DNA of 64,000 bases from Variovorax paradoxus EPS (GTDB taxonomy: Bacteria; Pseudomonadota; Gammaproteobacteria; Burkholderiales; Burkholderiaceae_C): the NCBI RefSeq assembly GCF_000184745.1, contig NC_014931.1:2294001-2358000 (forward strand), in the 5' to 3' direction. Made by a program: the position numbers and the translations under genes. The first letter of the stretch is position 1. The number at the start of each line of letters is the position of its first letter. Below are positions 16,752-26,049 of the stretch, piece by piece. The notes beneath the pieces were generated by a model, which searched no databases, was not told the DNA's origin, and saw nothing but the letters and a program-made list of their open reading frames with translations.

Positions 16752-18470
16752 TCAGCTCGCGGTCTCGGCCTCTGTCGGCACCTCGATGCGCGGCATCAGC
16801 GCCGCAAGCGCTTCGCCGTCGGTTCGGTAGCTGAAGAGCATCGGGCCCGGCGCGAGCAAGCCGGCGCGCTCCAGCACCTCCATCGCCGGCAGCTTCATGC
16901 CGCTCAGGTGCAGGCGCACGCCCTTGGCTTCCATCATCCGGCGGATCGAGCCGAACACTTCGGCGCCGGTGATGTCGATGCGGTTGATGGGCTGTGCGAA
17001 GAGGCACACGTCGGTGAGGTCGGGGCGCTCGGCCAGCGCGACGGTGAGCGCGCGTTCGAGCGTGGAGGCGGAGGCGAAGTCGAGTTCGGCGTCCATGCGC
17101 AGTGCATAGAGCTGCGGCGCGAGCGGCGGCAGCTTCCAGAGGTTGCGGTCGCGCAGGCTGCCGTCGGGGTGCAGGCCCACTTCGATGATGCGCGGATGCA
17201 GGTGGCGGTACATGTAGTGCGCCATGCTCGCGAGCAGGCCGCCGAGCACGCCCCAGTAGATGCTCGGCGCGGTCGCGATCGTCAGAACGAAGGTGCCGAA
17301 GGCGATGCCCGCCTCGATGCGCGAGACGCGCCAGAGCGCCGTGAAGCTCGCCGGCTTCACCAGCCCCAGGATGGCTGTGACCACCACGGCCGCCAGCACC
17401 GCTTGCGGCACGTGATAGAGCAGCGGCATCAGCCACAGGAGCGCACCGGCCACCACCACCACGCTGAAGAGCGTCGCCCAGCCGGTCTGCGCACCCGCAT
17501 AGAGCGTGATGGCCGAACGAGAGAACGACGAGCTGGTCGGGAAAGCGCCAGTGAAACCCGAGGCCAGCTTGGCGAGGCCCTGCCCGATCAGGTCCTGGTT
17601 TTCGTTCCACAGCGTACCGGCGCGTGCGTTGTCGACCTTGGCGCTGGAGGCTGTTTCCAGGAAGCTCACCAGCGTGATCATCAGCGCGGGCAGCACCAGC
17701 GCGCTGAAGGTGCTCAACGGGAGCAGGCCGGGCCAGTAGAACGAGGGCAGGCCCGAGGGCAGGCTGCCGACTACCGCGCCGCCGCGCAGCGCGTAATTCA
17801 TGACCCAGCTGATGGCGGCAGCGCCGGCCACCAATGCCATCGTGGTCGGAAAACGCGGCACGAACCGCTTGCCCAGCCACAGCACCGCGATGCTGCCGAG
17901 GCCGAAGGCGATGGCCACGAGGTCGGGCAGCGGTCCGCCCTGCAGCACCTGCGGAATGGTGCGCCCGGTGAAGCCCAGCAGCGACGGCAACTGCGAGATC
18001 GCGATCAGCACCGCCGCGCCCTGCGTGAAGCCGATCAGCACCGGTGAATTGACCAGCCGCAGCAGCCAGCCGAAGCGCCCCGCGCCCAGCACGATCTGGA
18101 TCGTTCCGGACATCAGCGTGAGCCACACCGCCATCGCCACCCATTCGTCGCTGCCCGCCACCGCGAGCGGCGCGAGCGAGGCGCCGACCAGCAGGCTGGT
18201 GAGCGCCGTGGGCCCGACCGACAGCCGTTGCGACGAACTGAACATCACCGCGATCAGCGCGGGGAACAGCGCGGCATACACGCCGGTGACCAGCGGCATG
18301 CCGGCGAGCGCCGCATACGCCACGCCTTGCGGAATGACCATCAGCGCCACGGTGATGCCGGCCATCGCCTCGCTGCGCAGCAGCCCCGCGGAAGGACGGG
18401 GCCATGCAAGACAGGGAACCCAGCGCGCGAGGCGCTGGCGCAGGGAAGAGGGGGAGGCAGCCGGGGTCAT
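16752..18470 (-). CDS. SulP (SLC26) family anion permease with STAS domain
   Basis: Inner-membrane anion transporter of 572 aa. The SulP core with about 12-14 membrane segments spans residues 30-420, starting with the signature AGITVALMVIPQGVAYAALA near 36-55. A cytoplasmic STAS domain occupies about 435-555 and contains RIDITGAEVFGSIRRMMEAK. Members carry sulfate, bicarbonate or dicarboxylates, and the substrate here is open. The start at 18470 (MTPAASPSSLRQRLARWVPC) is preferred over one 13 codons upstream. It is followed by a LysR gene and preceded by a DUF2501 gene. Confidence 0.9.
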   Translation of the reverse strand: MTPAASPSSLRQRLARWVPCLAWPRPSAGLLRSEAMAGITVALMVIPQGVAYAALAGMPLVTGVYAALFPALIAVMFSSSQRLSVGPTALTSLLVGASLAPLAVAGSDEWVAMAVWLTLMSGTIQIVLGAGRFGWLLRLVNSPVLIGFTQGAAVLIAISQLPSLLGFTGRTIPQVLQGGPLPDLVAIAFGLGSIAVLWLGKRFVPRFPTTMALVAGAAAISWVMNYALRGGAVVGSLPSGLPSFYWPGLLPLSTFSALVLPALMITLVSFLETASSAKVDNARAGTLWNENQDLIGQGLAKLASGFTGAFPTSSSFSRSAITLYAGAQTGWATLFSVVVVAGALLWLMPLLYHVPQAVLAAVVVTAILGLVKPASFTALWRVSRIEAGIAFGTFVLTIATAPSIYWGVLGGLLASMAHYMYRHLHPRIIEVGLHPDGSLRDRNLWKLPPLAPQLYALRMDAELDFASASTLERALTVALAERPDLTDVCLFAQPINRIDITGAEVFGSIRRMMEAKGVRLHLSGMKLPAMEVLERAGLLAPGPMLFSYRTDGEALAALMPRIEVPTEAETAS

Positions 18471-18549
18471 GGAGTCGTTACGCGCGCACGGGGAGAAACA
18501 GGCAAGCACATGCGCGGTGCGCCGCGCGGGGGCAATGCGGGGAGCGGTG

Positions 18550-18963
18550 TCAGATCAGCGAGGTGGCGTTCTTCAGAACGTAGTCGCAGGCTTTTTCCTT
18601 CACCTTCGACGACAGGATCTTGATGTTGAGCGTCTTGCCGTCGCCGCCTTTCAGCAAACCCTTCGCGCCGCTTTCGAAATTCTTTTCCTGCTGCTTCTGG
18701 CCGGTGATCTTGGCAAGGAGCTTGTCTTTCACCGAGGCCGCATCGCCGCCGAGATAGTTGTTCTTCACGCAGTACTGCAGCACGCCGGCAGCGCTGCCGA
18801 TGGTGCTGGAGCCGATGGCGGGCATCTTGAAGCCGAGGTTGCTGCCTTGCGAGCTGGCGGCGGCGCCGGCCTTTTCCTTCAACTGGTCGAGCAGGTCGTT
18901 GGCCTGTGCCGAGGCGCCTGCGGCGAGCAGGGCCAGGGCAATGAGTGTGGAGCGGGCATGCAT
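18550..18963 (-). CDS. DUF2501 family secreted protein (YjjA-like)
   Basis: Small exported protein of 137 aa. A Sec signal peptide MHARSTLIALALLAAGASAQ ends near residue 21. The mature part, NDLLDQLKEKAG followed by MPAIGSSTIGSAAGVLQYCVKN, matches the DUF2501 family of which E. coli YjjA is a member. Two Cys residues in the mature chain could form a disulfide. The start is supported by GGAGACCACC before the ATG. Function is unknown; it lies 79 bp upstream of the SulP gene. Confidence 0.85.
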   Translation of the reverse strand: MHARSTLIALALLAAGASAQANDLLDQLKEKAGAAASSQGSNLGFKMPAIGSSTIGSAAGVLQYCVKNNYLGGDAASVKDKLLAKITGQKQQEKNFESGAKGLLKGGDGKTLNIKILSSKVKEKACDYVLKNATSLI

Positions 18964-19054
18964 GGTGGTCTCCTTGGAAAGCAAAGGGGAGAAGCGCCCG
19001 CCAGCATACCGGAGAGTCCCCGGCGTTTCCGGGGGCATGGCCCGCGGGCTCGCG

Positions 19055-20407
19055 CTAGTTCTTGCGCGGGGCGCGCTTCTCCAGCAGCGGTTCGCTGGTG
19101 CCCTGCACGCCGACCAGGCCCAGCACCGTCACGAGCGAGTTCTGCGCGCCCTTCCAGCCATCGGTCACGTCGATCCATTCCGACAGCGCGTGGAAGCCGC
19201 CCGTCTTGCCGCCGGCGCCGATGATGATGGCCGGGATGCCCAGCGACATCGGCACGTTCGCATCGGTGCTCGCGCCCGTCAGCAGGGTCTTGTGGCCGAA
19301 GGCGCTGTTCGCGCGCGTGGCGGCCTCGACGATCACCGTGTCCGATTGCGTGCGGCCGCCGGGCCGGTCGCCGATCAGCTTGCGGCTCGCGCTCAGGGTC
19401 GTCACGTTCCAGCGCTTGTTTTCTTCCTCGACCGCTTCGTCGATGGCCGCGAGGATCTTCTTTTCGGTCTCCAAGAGCGGTGCCATTTCGTCGGAGCGGA
19501 TGTCGATGGCCATGCGTGCGTCCGGCGCAATGGTGTTCACCGAGGTGCCGCCGCCCACGGTGCCGACGGTGAAGGTGGTCTTCGGGAACGTCGGCGTGCG
19601 GACTTCGGCGATCTTCGCAATCGCGCGGCCCATGCCGTGGATCGCGCTCGGCACCTGGCCGAACGCGCCGAAGCTGTGGCCGCCCGGGCCCTTGAAGGTG
19701 ATTTCGTAGCGGTGGCTGCCCGTGCCCAGCATCAGCACCGTGCCGTCGGGCGCCGGCTCGAGGCCGACCATGCCGTCGATGTCGAGGTTGTCGCGAAAGA
19801 TCGCCTTGATGCCACGCAGGTTGCCCAGTTCTTCCTCGCCGACGTTGCCGACGATCAGGAGGTCGCCCACGGTCTGAATCTTGTTGTCGTTGAGCACCTT
19901 GAGCCACGACAGCAAGACGGCGAGGCCGCGCGTGTCGTCGGAGATGCCGGGGGCATAGAGCTTGCCATCGCGCTCCTTCACCTTCACGTCGGTGCCGGCG
20001 GGGAACACGGTGTCGAGGTGCGCGGAGATCAGCAGCTTCGGCCCATTGCCCGAGCCTTTGCGCAGGCCGACGACGTTGCCTTCGGCGTCGATCTTCGCGT
20101 CGCTCAGGCCCAGCGCCTTCATGCGCGCGAGGAAGGCTTCGGCGCGCTTCTGCTCCTTGAACGGAGGCGCTTCGATTTCGGTGAGCATCTTCAGGTCTTC
20201 GACCGAGCGCTCGTGGTCGGCCTTCACCGCGTCAAGCAGCTTCTGGATCGCGGGCGCCGCCATCAGCTGCGTGTAGGCCTTGTCGATCTCGGGCCGGACC
20301 TGCGCGGGCGTGGCCGCGACGGCCGCGTTCTGGGCTTGGGCGACCCCGGCGGCGCAGGCCAGGGCGAGGACGATCGGGGCAAGGCGGAATGACGCAGAGC
20401 GAGGCAT
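19055..20407 (-). CDS. M20 family metallopeptidase, exported
   Basis: Zinc aminoacylase/peptidase of 450 aa with a signal peptide (MPRSASFRLAPIVLALACAA, cleavage after AQA near 26). The M20 motifs are present: SAHLDTVFP with His130 and Asp132, the bridging Asp in SDDTRGL (157/158), and the catalytic Glu pair in GEEELGN (191-193). A dimerisation lid domain lies around 225-340. It likely trims peptides or deacylates amino acids in the periplasm. It is transcribed away from a LysR gene across 139 bp; that regulator is a candidate controller. Confidence 0.9.
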   Translation of the reverse strand: MPRSASFRLAPIVLALACAAGVAQAQNAAVAATPAQVRPEIDKAYTQLMAAPAIQKLLDAVKADHERSVEDLKMLTEIEAPPFKEQKRAEAFLARMKALGLSDAKIDAEGNVVGLRKGSGNGPKLLISAHLDTVFPAGTDVKVKERDGKLYAPGISDDTRGLAVLLSWLKVLNDNKIQTVGDLLIVGNVGEEELGNLRGIKAIFRDNLDIDGMVGLEPAPDGTVLMLGTGSHRYEITFKGPGGHSFGAFGQVPSAIHGMGRAIAKIAEVRTPTFPKTTFTVGTVGGGTSVNTIAPDARMAIDIRSDEMAPLLETEKKILAAIDEAVEEENKRWNVTTLSASRKLIGDRPGGRTQSDTVIVEAATRANSAFGHKTLLTGASTDANVPMSLGIPAIIIGAGGKTGGFHALSEWIDVTDGWKGAQNSLVTVLGLVGVQGTSEPLLEKRAPRKN

Positions 20408-20546
20408 GGCGGTTATTTGTCCTTGAAAGTTGAGAAGGCGCGGGAGGGCGCCGCCGGCGCGGCGCCGTCAGCAATTCTTAGGGGCAAGTGAGGCGCCTGC
20501 TCTGGTTTAATCTTTGGCCTTGTCAGTTTTTCTTACGAACACCGCC

Positions 20547-21452
20547 ATGCGCCGCCACATTCCGAGCACCCGAGCGCTCTTGATCTTCGACGCGGTGGCC
20601 CGCCATCACGGCGTGGGCAAGGCGGCCGAGGAGCTTTGCCTCACGCACAGCGCCGTGAGCCAGCAGCTGCGGCTCCTCGAATCGCAGATCGGCGTGCGGC
20701 TGGTGCAGCGCACCGCGCGCGGCACCGAGCTCACCGACGCCGGTCGCCGCTACCACGGGCAGATCGCGGGCGACCTGATGCGGCTGCAGAACCACACGCT
20801 CGAAGCCATGGCGCAGCGCGTCGACGGCCTCAGGCTGATCGTCGGCGCGGTGCCGGTGCTCGCAGAGGGCTGGCTCACGCCGCTGCTGCCGCAGTTCATC
20901 GCGCGGAACCCGGGCTGCAGCCTGCACCTGCAGGTGTTTCCGACCGATCTCTATATGGCCGACATGCCGTTCGATGTGGGCGTGCAGTACGACGACGCGG
21001 TGTGGCCCGGCGCCGATGCGCGGCCGCTGATGGGCGAGTTCTGCGTGGCCGTGTGTTCCCCGCGCGCGAAGGGCCGGGCCGCGATGGCGCGCGGCGACTT
21101 TCGCGTAGCGCCGCTGCTTCAACTGCGCACGCGCATGGGGGCGTGGGAAGAATGGTTCGCGCAGACGCCGCACGCGCAACCGCCCGACAACCTGGTGACC
21201 GGACACCGCTTCGATCTCTTCTCTTCGCTGGTCGCCGCGGTGCGGGCCGATCTTGGCGTGGGGCTGGTGCCGCTGTACTACGTCGAGCGCGAGCTGCGCT
21301 CGGGAGAGCTGCAGCTCGCATGCGCGCACCGTGCGCCGTCGAGCCGCGGCTACAGCGTGTTCATGGCGCCGAATCGCACGGCCGATCCGCTGGCGGAGGC
21401 GTTCGTCGAATGGCTCTGCGAGGCGGGGGGCGCGTCGCAGACGTCTGCCTAG
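20547..21452 (+). CDS. LysR family regulator (GcvA-like)
   Basis: LysR regulator of 301 aa. The N-terminal helix-turn-helix MRRHIPSTRALLIFDAVARH...CLTHSAVSQQLRLLE resembles the GcvA subgroup. The effector domain lies at about 90-295. A TTG 33 bp upstream would extend it, but the ATG at 20547 fits the family N-terminus. It diverges from an M20 peptidase gene. Its stop is immediately next to the stop of the convergent ketoacyl synthase gene, with no spacer. Confidence 0.9.
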   Translation: MRRHIPSTRALLIFDAVARHHGVGKAAEELCLTHSAVSQQLRLLESQIGVRLVQRTARGTELTDAGRRYHGQIAGDLMRLQNHTLEAMAQRVDGLRLIVGAVPVLAEGWLTPLLPQFIARNPGCSLHLQVFPTDLYMADMPFDVGVQYDDAVWPGADARPLMGEFCVAVCSPRAKGRAAMARGDFRVAPLLQLRTRMGAWEEWFAQTPHAQPPDNLVTGHRFDLFSSLVAAVRADLGVGLVPLYYVERELRSGELQLACAHRAPSSRGYSVFMAPNRTADPLAEAFVEWLCEAGGASQTSA

Positions 21453-22667
21453 TCAGTCAGCGCGGCGGAAAAGCAGCACCGAGTTCGTGCCGCCGAAGGC
21501 GAAGGAATTGCTCATCGCCGCTTCGAGCGCCGGTGCGGCGCTGTCGTCCTGCATCACGAGGTTCATCTGGCAGGCCGGATCGATCTCGCTGCAGTTCGCA
21601 TTGGGCGGCAATTGCCGGCGATGCAGCGCGAGCACTGTGATCAGTGCCTCGATGGCACCCGCCGCGCCGAGCATGTGGCCGTGCAGCGCCTTGGTCGAGC
21701 TCACGCGCAGACCGTCGAAATCGTCGCCCCACACCTCGGCCAGCGCATTGCGCTCGACCACGTCGCCGATGCGCGTGGCCGTGCCGTGCGCGTTGCAGTA
21801 GCCCACGTCGCGTGGTTGCAGGCCGGCTTGCCGCAGCGCCTGGCGCAACGCGCGTGCCTGGCCGGGTGCGTCGGGTTTGGTGAGGTGGGTGGCATCGCTG
21901 CTCAAACCCCAGCCGGCCAGCGTGGCGTAGCTGCGGGCACCACGATTGCGTGCGCGCTCGGCGGATTCGAGCACCAGGAAGGCCGCACCTTCGCCGAGCG
22001 CGAAGCCGCTGCGATCGCTCGCGAACGGCCGCACCGCGCCCGCTGCTTCGCCGGGCTGGAAGGTGGCCAGTGTCTGCATCACCTGCCAGGCCAACACCAC
22101 GCCCGGCACGATCAGCGCCTCGCTGCCCCCGGCAATGGCGATATCGACCTCGCCGCGCTCGATCGCCTTGGCCGCTTCGGCGATCGCGACGGACGACGAG
22201 GCGCAGGCGACGGAGTAAGTGAGCACGGGGCCGAGCACGCCGTTGCGCATCGCCACGTGGGCCGCGGGCGCATTGGGCATGAAGGCCGGAATGGTGAGCG
22301 GCGACACGCGCCCGTTGCCGCGATAAGCCGCTTCGAGCGCCGCCGCGCCGCCCATGCCGCAGCCGGCGTAGACGCCGACGCGTTCGAGGTCGGCATCGGC
22401 CAGGGGCTGGTTCGCATCGCGCAGCGCGAGATCGGCCGCGGCCACGGCGAGCTGGCTGACGCGGTCGACGCCGGCGAGCTGCAGCTTGGTGAACCAGCGC
22501 GTCTCGTCGAAAGCCACCGAAGCGGCGGCGGCCGGCTTGGGCAGTTCAGGAAAAACGGGCTGGATGGCCGATCGGGCCTGCAGCAGCGCCTCGAACAGCG
22601 CGCCGGGCTCGTCGCCATGGGGCGCCATGACGCCCAGCCCGGTGACGGCAACCTCGTGGCGGTTCAC
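21453..22667 (-). CDS. Beta-ketoacyl-[ACP] synthase (KAS II type)
   Basis: Thiolase-fold condensing enzyme of 404 aa, extending acyl chains on an acyl carrier protein. The catalytic Cys155 (YSVACASSS) and the two His, in NAHGTATRIGD and in KALHGHMLGAAGA, are all present, so it should be active. The start is a GTG at 22667 that overlaps the ACP stop (GTGA), so synthesis is coupled to ACP. It shares a transcript with a dedicated ACP and a PAP2 phosphatase, apart from the main fab cluster. It may make a special acyl chain rather than bulk fatty acids. Confidence 0.9.
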   Translation of the reverse strand: MNRHEVAVTGLGVMAPHGDEPGALFEALLQARSAIQPVFPELPKPAAAASVAFDETRWFTKLQLAGVDRVSQLAVAAADLALRDANQPLADADLERVGVYAGCGMGGAAALEAAYRGNGRVSPLTIPAFMPNAPAAHVAMRNGVLGPVLTYSVACASSSVAIAEAAKAIERGEVDIAIAGGSEALIVPGVVLAWQVMQTLATFQPGEAAGAVRPFASDRSGFALGEGAAFLVLESAERARNRGARSYATLAGWGLSSDATHLTKPDAPGQARALRQALRQAGLQPRDVGYCNAHGTATRIGDVVERNALAEVWGDDFDGLRVSSTKALHGHMLGAAGAIEALITVLALHRRQLPPNANCSEIDPACQMNLVMQDDSAAPALEAAMSNSFAFGGTNSVLLFRRAD

Positions 22668-22906
22668 GCTGGCTTCGCGGCCCGGACCTTGTCGACCAGT
22701 TGCGCGAGCTCGGCCAGGGTGTCGATGCTTGCGTCCTCGTCGGGCATGGTGATGCCGAAGTGGTCTTCGATGGCAAAAAGGAATTCGGCCAGCGCCAGCG
22801 AGTCGAGTCCGCCGGTTTCGCGCATCGAGGCGTTGGGGTCGAGCTTGGACGGTTCGATGCCGTACTTCTCGTGAATCAGGTCCTGCAATTCCTTCAGCGA
22901 ACTCAT
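22664..22906 (-). CDS. Acyl carrier protein (accessory)
   Basis: Acyl carrier protein of 80 aa. The phosphopantetheine attachment Ser36 sits in GGLDSLALAEF, and the overall acidic four-helix pattern fits the family (helix II follows the Ser). It differs from housekeeping AcpP, which has DSLDTVEL at this site. It carries its own ketoacyl synthase partner through a 4-bp overlap and lies 99 bp after a PAP2 phosphatase gene. It is likely specific for this small operon. Confidence 0.9.
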   Translation of the reverse strand: MSSLKELQDLIHEKYGIEPSKLDPNASMRETGGLDSLALAEFLFAIEDHFGITMPDEDASIDTLAELAQLVDKVRAAKPA

Positions 22907-23005
22907 CGTGCGATGCCTGTCGTCTTGTGCCGCCGTTGATCGATCGATGCAACCTTTGAGGGGTGTGCCATGGGGTCGATCCCTTCCTCGCTCGGCCTGT
23001 GTTGG

Positions 23006-23716
23006 TCAGTGATGGCCAATGATATCCGCTCCAACCAGAGGGGAATCCCCTCGCAAACGCTTGCCCGGCCGCCAGCGCAGGGAGGGAAATGCAAACGCCA
23101 TGCCGAGCAGCGCGCCCGCCACCACGTCCAGCACCACGTGCTGCTTCACGGCCAGCGTCGAATAGGCGATGGCGGCGAACCACATCCAGTTGACGATGCG
23201 CAGCACGATGGGTGTGCGCGCCTGCCGCAGCAAATGCTCGATCCACAGGGCCGTGAAGATCGCGACGGCCACGTGCATCGACGGGCAGGCATTGCCGGCC
23301 GCGTCCACGCCCTGCAGCATCGCGAACCCGGGATAGCCCGAGACGTCGATGGTCAGCGGCGGTATCTGCGTCGGCCAAAAATAGAAGAGGCCCAGGCCGG
23401 TGAGGCACAGCCCGCCGATCCACAGCCCATAGACCACCAGTTCGCGAAAGGTGAGCTGCAGTCCCGGCGCGATGCCCACGTAGACCCAGAGCGAGAGGTA
23501 CGCGCCCAGCGTGTAGGGCTGGAACGGAATCAGGTGGTCCAGCGCCGTGAGCGGCATCACCGCGACCGGGTAGGAGGGGTTGCGCAGCAGGTGGAAGTAG
23601 CCGATGAAGAACAGCCAGGTGAAGGCCGTGGTCCCGACCGCCTTCAATAGGAAAAGGCGGCGAATGCGCAGGCCGATGTCGGCGGTCCAGGTCCGCGGTC
23701 GGGGAGGCGATGCCAT
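23006..23716 (-). CDS. PAP2 superfamily membrane phosphatase
   Basis: Integral membrane phosphatase or phosphotransferase of 236 aa with about six helices. PAP2 motif 2 is seen as PSMH at 145-148 and motif 3 as STLAVKQHVVLD, with His193 and Asp197. Motif 1 is weak. The spacing resembles inositol-phosphotransferase-type PAP2 enzymes (IPCS-like) that work on lipid head groups. It heads the ACP / ketoacyl synthase operon, suggesting handling of a lipid phosphate made with that acyl chain. The start at 23716 (MASPPRPR) is chosen over one 24 codons upstream because the extra part is not membrane-like. Confidence 0.85.
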   Translation of the reverse strand: MASPPRPRTWTADIGLRIRRLFLLKAVGTTAFTWLFFIGYFHLLRNPSYPVAVMPLTALDHLIPFQPYTLGAYLSLWVYVGIAPGLQLTFRELVVYGLWIGGLCLTGLGLFYFWPTQIPPLTIDVSGYPGFAMLQGVDAAGNACPSMHVAVAIFTALWIEHLLRQARTPIVLRIVNWMWFAAIAYSTLAVKQHVVLDVVAGALLGMAFAFPSLRWRPGKRLRGDSPLVGADIIGHH

Positions 23717-23797
23717 GTGCGAATCGATGGAAGGTCCGTGGTTCTTGGGGCTCGCCGATCTTGCCAGAGCGTCGTGACGCCCTCGCATTGCAAAGGC

Positions 23798-24646
23798 TCA
23801 AGCGGTCGCGGCGGATCGCTTCTTGTGCTGGAACGAAGTGGGCGAGCGCCCCGTCGCCGCCTTGAACATCGCGCAGAACGCGCTGTCGGTGGCGTACCCG
23901 CTGGCGGCCGCCACCTGGCTCACCGCCATGCCGCGCGCGAGCAGCGGCAGCGCATGCGCCATCACCGCCTGCTGGCGCCATTGCTGCCAGCTCATGCCGA
24001 GCTGGTCGCGAAAAAGCCGCGCCACCGTGCGCTCGCTCGCGCCGATGGTGGCCGCGCGCTCGGCCAGCGTGGAGCGGTCGGCCGGGTTGCGCAGCAGCGC
24101 CTCGCAGAGCTGGCGCAGGCGCTTGTCGGTGGGCAGCGGCACGTCGATGCGGATCTGTGTGGCGCGCTCGATCTCGTCGACCAGGAGCGGCGCGATCATG
24201 CGTTCGCGCTGCGGCGCCTGCGGATCGGCCGGCGGCATGCCGTCGGGCGTGGTGTCCAGCGCAAGCATCAGGGCGCGCATCAGCGGGCTGATCTCGAGCA
24301 CCTCGCATTTCTCCCACGAGGGCGCGAGCCAGGCGTGCAGGTAGATGGTGCGCAGCTCGGCGTCTTCGATCAGCATGATGCTGTGCGGCATGTTGGCCGG
24401 CACCCAGAGCGCGCGCGAGGGCGGCACGATGTAGCTGCCGTCCTCGGTGCTCAGGCGGATCACGCCGCGGGTGGAGAAGGTCAGCTGCGGCCACGGATGC
24501 TGGTGCAGTTCGACGAAGGTGTCGGCGCTCAGGAAGTGTTCCTTGGCGCGCAGCGGGCGCACCGCGTCGGGTGCGAAGAGGTGCGGCGTGAGCGAGGCAA
24601 CGCTGGTGACCGGAGCGGGAAAGGAGGCGGAAGCGGTGCGTGGCAT
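23798..24646 (-). CDS. AraC family transcriptional regulator
   Basis: AraC-type regulator of 282 aa. The N-terminal cupin-like sensing part has HQHPWPQLTFSTRGVIRL (about 45-62), and the C-terminal double helix-turn-helix occupies about 180-275 (TIGASERTVARLFRDQLGMS and GYATDSAFCAMFKAATGRSP). It diverges from an MFS exporter/importer gene and most likely controls it. A perfect CGACAA-ATG-TTGTCG inverted repeat lies 6 bp before its start codon. Confidence 0.9.
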   Translation of the reverse strand: MPRTASASFPAPVTSVASLTPHLFAPDAVRPLRAKEHFLSADTFVELHQHPWPQLTFSTRGVIRLSTEDGSYIVPPSRALWVPANMPHSIMLIEDAELRTIYLHAWLAPSWEKCEVLEISPLMRALMLALDTTPDGMPPADPQAPQRERMIAPLLVDEIERATQIRIDVPLPTDKRLRQLCEALLRNPADRSTLAERAATIGASERTVARLFRDQLGMSWQQWRQQAVMAHALPLLARGMAVSQVAAASGYATDSAFCAMFKAATGRSPTSFQHKKRSAATA

Positions 24647-24651
24647 GGTTT

Positions 24652-24666
24652 CGACAAATGTTGTCG
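24652..24666. promoter_or_regulatory. Inverted repeat before the AraC gene
   Basis: CGACAA (24652-24657) and its exact complement TTGTCG (24661-24666) flank a 3-bp centre in the 89-bp gap between the divergent AraC and MFS genes. Position suggests an operator for autoregulation. The repeat is seen in the sequence; its binder is inferred. Confidence 0.4.
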
Positions 24667-24735
24667 CTGTATCGCCATTCTGCCGCGCCCCGCGGACATA
24701 GCATCGGTGCCTGCCCCGGTTTTTTGTAGCAATCC

Positions 24736-25986
24736 ATGTCTTCCCACGCAACCACCACCTCCCCAGCGACCTCCTTGCGCTCCGACGCGAAGCTCATCGG
24801 CCTCGTCGGCCTGGCCCACGCGATCAGCCACTTCAGCCAGCTCATCCTGGCGCCGCTGTTCCCCTGGCTCAAGGACGCCTTCAACGTGAGCTACACCGAA
24901 CTGGGCGCGGTGCTCACTGTGTTCTTCGTGGTCTCGTGCATCGTGCAGGCAGCGTCGGGCTTCATCGTCGACAAGCTCGGCCCGCGCCCGGTGCTGTTCG
25001 TCGGCCTCGGCGCGCTCGGCCTCGCCGCCTTCGGCTATGCGATGGCGCAGAGCTACTGGATGCTGCTGGTGTGCGCCGTGGTCGGCGGCGTCGGCAACGG
25101 CGTGTTCCACCCGGTCGACTACACGCTCTTCAACCGCAAGGTCGCACCCACGCGCCTGGGCCATGCGTACAGCGTGCACGGCATCACCGGCAGCCTGGGC
25201 TGGGCGCTCGCGCCGGCCTTCGTCGTGCCGATCGCCATTGCGTTCTCGTGGCGCGTGGCGCTGGCATCGGCCGGCGTGCTGGCCATCTTGGTGCTGCTGG
25301 TGCTGTGGGTCTACCGCAGCGTGCTGTCGCTCGACGTCGCGGCCGTGCACAAGGCCACGGGGCAGGGCGAGCCCGCGCCGATCGGCGGCGAGTTCGATTT
25401 CCTGCGCATCCCGGCCGTGTGGATGTGCTTCGGTTTCTTCTTCTTCTATGCCGCGGTGATCAGCGTGGTGCAGACCTTCGCGCCGGTGGCCGCGGGCCAT
25501 CTGCATGCCGTGCCGGTGGCGCTGGTGGCGGTGTGCCTCACCGTCTACATGGTGGCGAGCGCGGCCGGCATGGTGGTTGGCGGCTTTCTTGCCTCCGACC
25601 CGTCGCGCTGCGAACGCATCGTGGGCGCGGGCTTCGGCATTGCGGCGGCATTGGCGCTGGTGCTGGCCTTCGCGCAGTTCCCGCCGATCCTCGTGCCGGT
25701 GCTGTTCGGCGCGATGGGTTTCGTCTCCGGCGTGGCCGGCCCGTCGCGCGACCTGCTGGTCAAGCGCTCGACGCCGCCCAATGCCACGGGCCGCGTCTAC
25801 GGCGTGGTGTACGCGGGGCTCGACATCGGCCAGGCGCTCGCGCCGCTGGTGTTCGGCCGCCTGATGGACCACGGCCAGTACACGAGCGTGATCGTCGGAC
25901 TGGCGCTGGTGCAGGGCGTGCTGATCGCGAGCGCGTTCAACGTCACGCGGGTGCGCCGCACGGCGCTGGTGCCGGCTTCGGCCTGA
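24736..25986 (+). CDS. Major facilitator superfamily transporter
   Basis: Twelve-helix MFS permease of 416 aa. Recognisable pieces are the first cytoplasmic loop region SGFIVDKLGPRPVLFVG after helix 2 and a large central loop near 200-220 between the halves. The substrate is not assignable; the fold is of the YfkF/sugar-phosphate-like exporter or carboxylate type. It is driven away from the AraC regulator at 23798-24646. A CCCGCC/GGCGGG hairpin 15 bp past its stop (26001-26019) lacks a T run and is a doubtful terminator. Confidence 0.88.
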   Translation: MSSHATTTSPATSLRSDAKLIGLVGLAHAISHFSQLILAPLFPWLKDAFNVSYTELGAVLTVFFVVSCIVQAASGFIVDKLGPRPVLFVGLGALGLAAFGYAMAQSYWMLLVCAVVGGVGNGVFHPVDYTLFNRKVAPTRLGHAYSVHGITGSLGWALAPAFVVPIAIAFSWRVALASAGVLAILVLLVLWVYRSVLSLDVAAVHKATGQGEPAPIGGEFDFLRIPAVWMCFGFFFFYAAVISVVQTFAPVAAGHLHAVPVALVAVCLTVYMVASAAGMVVGGFLASDPSRCERIVGAGFGIAAALALVLAFAQFPPILVPVLFGAMGFVSGVAGPSRDLLVKRSTPPNATGRVYGVVYAGLDIGQALAPLVFGRLMDHGQYTSVIVGLALVQGVLIASAFNVTRVRRTALVPASA

Positions 25987-26049
25987 CACCACCTCTGTGC
26001 CCCGCCCCGTTGAGGCGGGCGCAGTGCGGCGGCTTCTATCATCGGCCGC

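Noticed and set aside
26001..26019. CCCGCC/GGCGGG hairpin after the MFS gene as a terminator
   Set aside because: The stem is 6 bp and no T run follows, so it was not listed as a terminator.
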